A stretch of 8,063 bases of DNA. Origin: Clostridia bacterium. Lineage in GTDB: Bacteria > Bacillota_E > RBS10-35 > JAJYVN01. The notes under the pieces were generated by a model. That model was not told the origin of the DNA, ran no database searches, and was given only the letters and a program-made list of their open reading frames with translations. Shown here in pieces: positions 6,262 through 8,063 of the stretch; the first letter of the stretch is position 1, and the number at the start of each line of letters is the position of its first letter. The stretch covers positions 1 to 8,063 of the forward strand of contig DAHWHT010000228.1 of NCBI GenBank assembly GCA_027335515.1, written 5' to 3'. A program made the translations under genes and the position numbers.

Positions 6262-7308
6262 ATGGCGGGTCCGCAAGGGCACCGCCGCAAGGTGGACGAT
6301 CGGGCGGCCCTGACGCGTTGGATCTGTGAGTTGAGCGATGCCTTCGGTCCGAGCGGGCATGAGGCCCAGGTGCGGGCCCACCTGGAGACCCTGCTTCAGG
6401 GCGCGGTGGCGACCGTTCGTGTGGACGCGCTCGGCAATCTGATCGCGCGCCGGCCGGGACCGGGTCGGCGGCTGCTGATGCTTGTCCCGATGGACGAGGC
6501 GGGCGCGGCCTTGACCCATGTGGACGCCGCGGGGCGCGGTTGGCTGGCGGGGCTCGGGCCGCTGGACCCGGCGTCGCTGGTTGGCGGCCGGATGCGGCTG
6601 GCATCCGGGCAGGTGGCGGTGGTGGGCGTGCGTCCACGGCGTGCGGCCGACGCCAACGGCATCCCCTGGGCGCGGCTCTATCTGGACTTTGGGGGGGCCG
6701 CGGCAGGGGCGGCGATCGGAGTGGGCGATGCCGCGGTGCCCGACGTCGCGGCGCGGGTCCTGCCGGGTGGGGCGGCCTGCGGGCGGGCCATGGCTTCCCG
6801 GGCGGCGTGCGCCGCGGCCGTGACCGCCCTGCACGCAACCCGGGGCGACACCGCGGGGGTCGATCTGACCGTGGCCTTTGTGGTCCAGGGCGAACTCGGT
6901 CAGCGCGGGGTGCGGCCGGTGGTGGTTGGCTGCCCGGCGGATTGGATCGTCGCCGTCGGCGGGGTGGCGGCCACCGATACGCCGGGCGCCCGGGGGGCGG
7001 ACGTGCGCCTGGGGGGTGGGGCCTGCCTCGTCGTTCAGGACGATGGCCTGGTCGCCCCGCCGCCGGCTTTGGATGCGCTGACCGCCGCCGCCCAGCGGGC
7101 GGGCCGCAGCCTTCAGGCGGCCGTGGGGGATGGCGGGACCAGCGCCGCCGGACCGGCGCTGCAGGCTGCGGGCGGTGCGGCGGCCGGGGCCCTCGCCCTG
7201 CCCGTACGCTACCGCCATACCCCGGTGGAAGTGGTGGAGCCTGCGGATGCCGCCGCGCTGGTGGATGTGCTGGTGGCGCTCTGGCGGGAGTCAACGACCG
7301 TCGGCTAA
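6262..7308 (+). CDS. Catalytically degenerate M42-family paralogue (pseudo-peptidase)
   Basis: The 348-residue protein has the M42 layout: SDAFGPSGHEAQVRAHL (25-41), VDALGNLIARR (54-64), LLMLVPMDEAG (71-81), VVQGELGQRG (207-216), ATDTPG (237-242), GDGGTSAAG and RYRHTPVEVVEPAD (316-329). Most active-site residues are replaced: the first metal His is P76, the bridging Asp is A178 (RAMASRAA), the catalytic Glu is G210, the fourth ligand is G233, and the Asp of GGTDA is S294. D78, E211 and H319 remain. Distances between motifs match paralogues 1 and 2, so the fold is probably kept while catalysis is lost. The frame has no stops or frameshifts, so this is not simple decay. The start is the ATG after a G-run; GTG 6292 is an alternative. 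The last codons (Thr-Val-Gly-stop) lie at or inside the end palindrome of the adjacent TnpB element. A structural or regulatory subunit of a mixed M42 complex is a hypothesis. Confidence 0.82.
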   Translation: MAGPQGHRRKVDDRAALTRWICELSDAFGPSGHEAQVRAHLETLLQGAVATVRVDALGNLIARRPGPGRRLLMLVPMDEAGAALTHVDAAGRGWLAGLGPLDPASLVGGRMRLASGQVAVVGVRPRRAADANGIPWARLYLDFGGAAAGAAIGVGDAAVPDVAARVLPGGAACGRAMASRAACAAAVTALHATRGDTAGVDLTVAFVVQGELGQRGVRPVVVGCPADWIVAVGGVAATDTPGARGADVRLGGGACLVVQDDGLVAPPPALDALTAAAQRAGRSLQAAVGDGGTSAAGPALQAAGGAAAGALALPVRYRHTPVEVVEPADAAALVDVLVALWRESTTVG

Positions 7309-7317
7309 AGCCGACGG
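7298..7317. repeat. Palindrome at the 3' end of the TnpB element, holding two convergent stop codons
   Basis: CCGTCGGCT (7298-7306) and AGCCGACGG (7309-7317) are perfect inverted copies separated by two bases, or an 8-bp stem with the loop TAAA. Subterminal hairpins of this kind mark the ends of IS200/IS605/IS1341-type elements. The TAA of the third M42 gene (7306-7308) and the TAG of tnpB (7307-7305 on the minus strand) both fall in its centre. No T-run follows on either side, so termination of transcription is uncertain. Confidence 0.75.
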
Positions 7318-7440
7318 CTTGCAGCTACAGGATCGTGCTGCGATAGGCCGGTTGACGACGGCCCGCCAGTCCCACGTGTAGCAAGGCTGGCAAGGTGGTT
7401 GGCTCCGATGTTCCTGGCCGCATTCAGGTCCGCGTGAAGG
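7298..7440 (-). ncRNA. Candidate omega-RNA region at the 3' end of tnpB
   Basis: TnpB nucleases use an omega-RNA transcribed from the 3' end of tnpB and the right end of the element, with the guide supplied by flanking DNA. On the minus strand the last 30 or so codons of tnpB, after the final RuvC Asp motif, are not part of the conserved nuclease and run into the end hairpin, where the scaffold would be expected. The boundaries are approximate and rest on family knowledge, not on a recognised consensus. Confidence 0.35.
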
Positions 7441-8063
7441 GAGAAGCCGCATTGCTTGCAGCGGAAGTCGCCTCGGCTCCGGCGGTTGGCCTTCTCTCGG
7501 TGCCCGCACCGGCTGCACTTCTGGCTGGTGTAGCGGGGGTCGACCGTATCAACAACCACACCCACCAACGCCGCCTTGTAGCGTGCGAACCCGAGCAGGC
7601 GAGCAAAGGACCACGAGTGCAGGCGCCTACGCTGCCGCTTGCGTCCCTTCATGCGGGCACGGATGTCGGTCAAGTCCTCGAAGACCAGCGCGGCGCCTGG
7701 CTCCACGGACTGGACCAGGCGCTTGGACAGCACGTGGTCACAGTCCCGGCGGAAACGTTCCTGGCGGCCAGACACCTTGCGCAGGTGCCGCTTGGCCGAC
7801 CGTGTGCCTTTCGCCTGAAGAGCGCGGCGCAGACGGAACGAGCGGTCCTCGATCTCCCGCCAGCGGCGAGTACCGAGGAACTGGGCCTGGGAGGTCACGG
7901 CGGGGCACGCCACGCCGAGGTCAACACCGACCACCTCTCCCGTGGGTTGGACTTGCGGCTCCGGGGATTCGACCACGACATGCAGCCAAAGCCGACCCTT
8001 GCGGTCTACGCAGAGGTCGGACGAGCGAACAGGCAGATCCACACGCCCCGCATGGCAAAGGGG
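7305..8063 (-). CDS. tnpB: RNA-guided nuclease TnpB (IS200/IS605/IS1341 or IS607 type), 5' partial
   Basis: TnpB is the transposon-encoded, omega-RNA-guided DNA endonuclease related to the ancestor of Cas12. The frame is open to the right window edge, so the N-terminal third or so is outside and the GTG at 8042 is internal. Counting from that Val: GVDLG holds the first RuvC Asp (D41); a basic stretch follows; ALVFEDLTDIR holds the RuvC Glu (E122); the zinc finger is C176-C179 (CSRC) and C195-C198 (CKQC); and SLHADLNAARNIG holds the last RuvC Asp (D205). The triad and finger are intact with no frameshift, so this copy looks functional over the visible part. A tail of about 30 residues after the last motif overlaps the probable omega-RNA. 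It runs convergently into the third M42 gene and shares its end palindrome. Whether a tnpA lies beyond the window is unknown. Confidence 0.93.
   Translation of the reverse strand, partial: PLCHAGRVDLPVRSSDLCVDRKGRLWLHVVVESPEPQVQPTGEVVGVDLGVACPAVTSQAQFLGTRRWREIEDRSFRLRRALQAKGTRSAKRHLRKVSGRQERFRRDCDHVLSKRLVQSVEPGAALVFEDLTDIRARMKGRKRQRRRLHSWSFARLLGFARYKAALVGVVVDTVDPRYTSQKCSRCGHREKANRRSRGDFRCKQCGFSLHADLNAARNIGANHLASLATRGTGGPSSTGLSQHDPVAASRRL

Noticed and set aside
3558..6290. A 910-codon open frame on the minus strand
   Set aside because: It lies opposite rpe, spoVM and two clear M42 genes, has no recognisable domain, and is rich in Arg, Pro and Gly, as expected for a frame opposite GC-rich coding sequence.
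7298..7317. Intrinsic terminator for the M42 genes
   Set aside because: The stem is strong but no T-run follows on either strand; its position fits a transposon-end hairpin better.

Overview
This is a GC-rich (about 70% by eye) bacterial window that carries the conserved Firmicutes block prkC - rsgA - rpe - spoVM on the + strand. In Bacillus subtilis the same neighbourhood reads prpC-prkC-cpgA(rsgA)-rpe-thiN-spoVM. The 27-codon spoVM reading frame is the best single clue: it points to an endospore-forming, high-GC Firmicute (a Thermaerobacter- or Sulfobacillus-like lineage is a guess, not a determination).

Layout. Bases 2-1213 encode the C-terminal, membrane-spanning and extracellular part of a PrkC/PknB-type Ser/Thr kinase; the kinase domain lies upstream of the window. 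Bases 1214-1798 hold a decayed IS607-type serine-recombinase gene (frameshifted and truncated) and then a short segment of competing hairpins, so the prkC-rsgA linkage is interrupted by mobile DNA. Bases 1799-3642 encode RsgA (ribosome-assembly GTPase) and Rpe (ribulose-phosphate epimerase). A gap of about 320 bases without a recognisable gene occupies the thiN position and ends in a strong hairpin just ahead of the tiny spoVM gene (3967-4050).

Downstream (4069-7308) are three tandem M42-family (TET-type) aminopeptidase paralogues. The first two keep all expected metal and catalytic residues. The third has an intact reading frame and recognisable M42 architecture, but has lost the first His ligand, the bridging Asp, the catalytic Glu and the fourth metal ligand. 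It is an apparent pseudoenzyme encoded next to two active-looking paralogues, and this is the most interesting item in the window: it suggests a mixed or regulated TET-like peptidase assembly.

The right end (7305-8063, - strand) is a TnpB nuclease gene, cut by the window edge, with an intact RuvC active site and zinc finger. A 9-bp palindrome at its 3' end contains the stop codons of both tnpB and the third M42 gene, so the insertion appears to have supplied the last codons of that peptidase-like gene.

How the genes fit together: the first block joins cell-wall-sensing phosphorylation, ribosome maturation, pentose-phosphate metabolism and spore-coat assembly, a common chromosomal neighbourhood. 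The M42 cluster follows spoVM by only 18 bases and may be cotranscribed with it. Both ends of the conserved block show mobile-element activity, one old (IS607 relic) and one apparently intact (TnpB).
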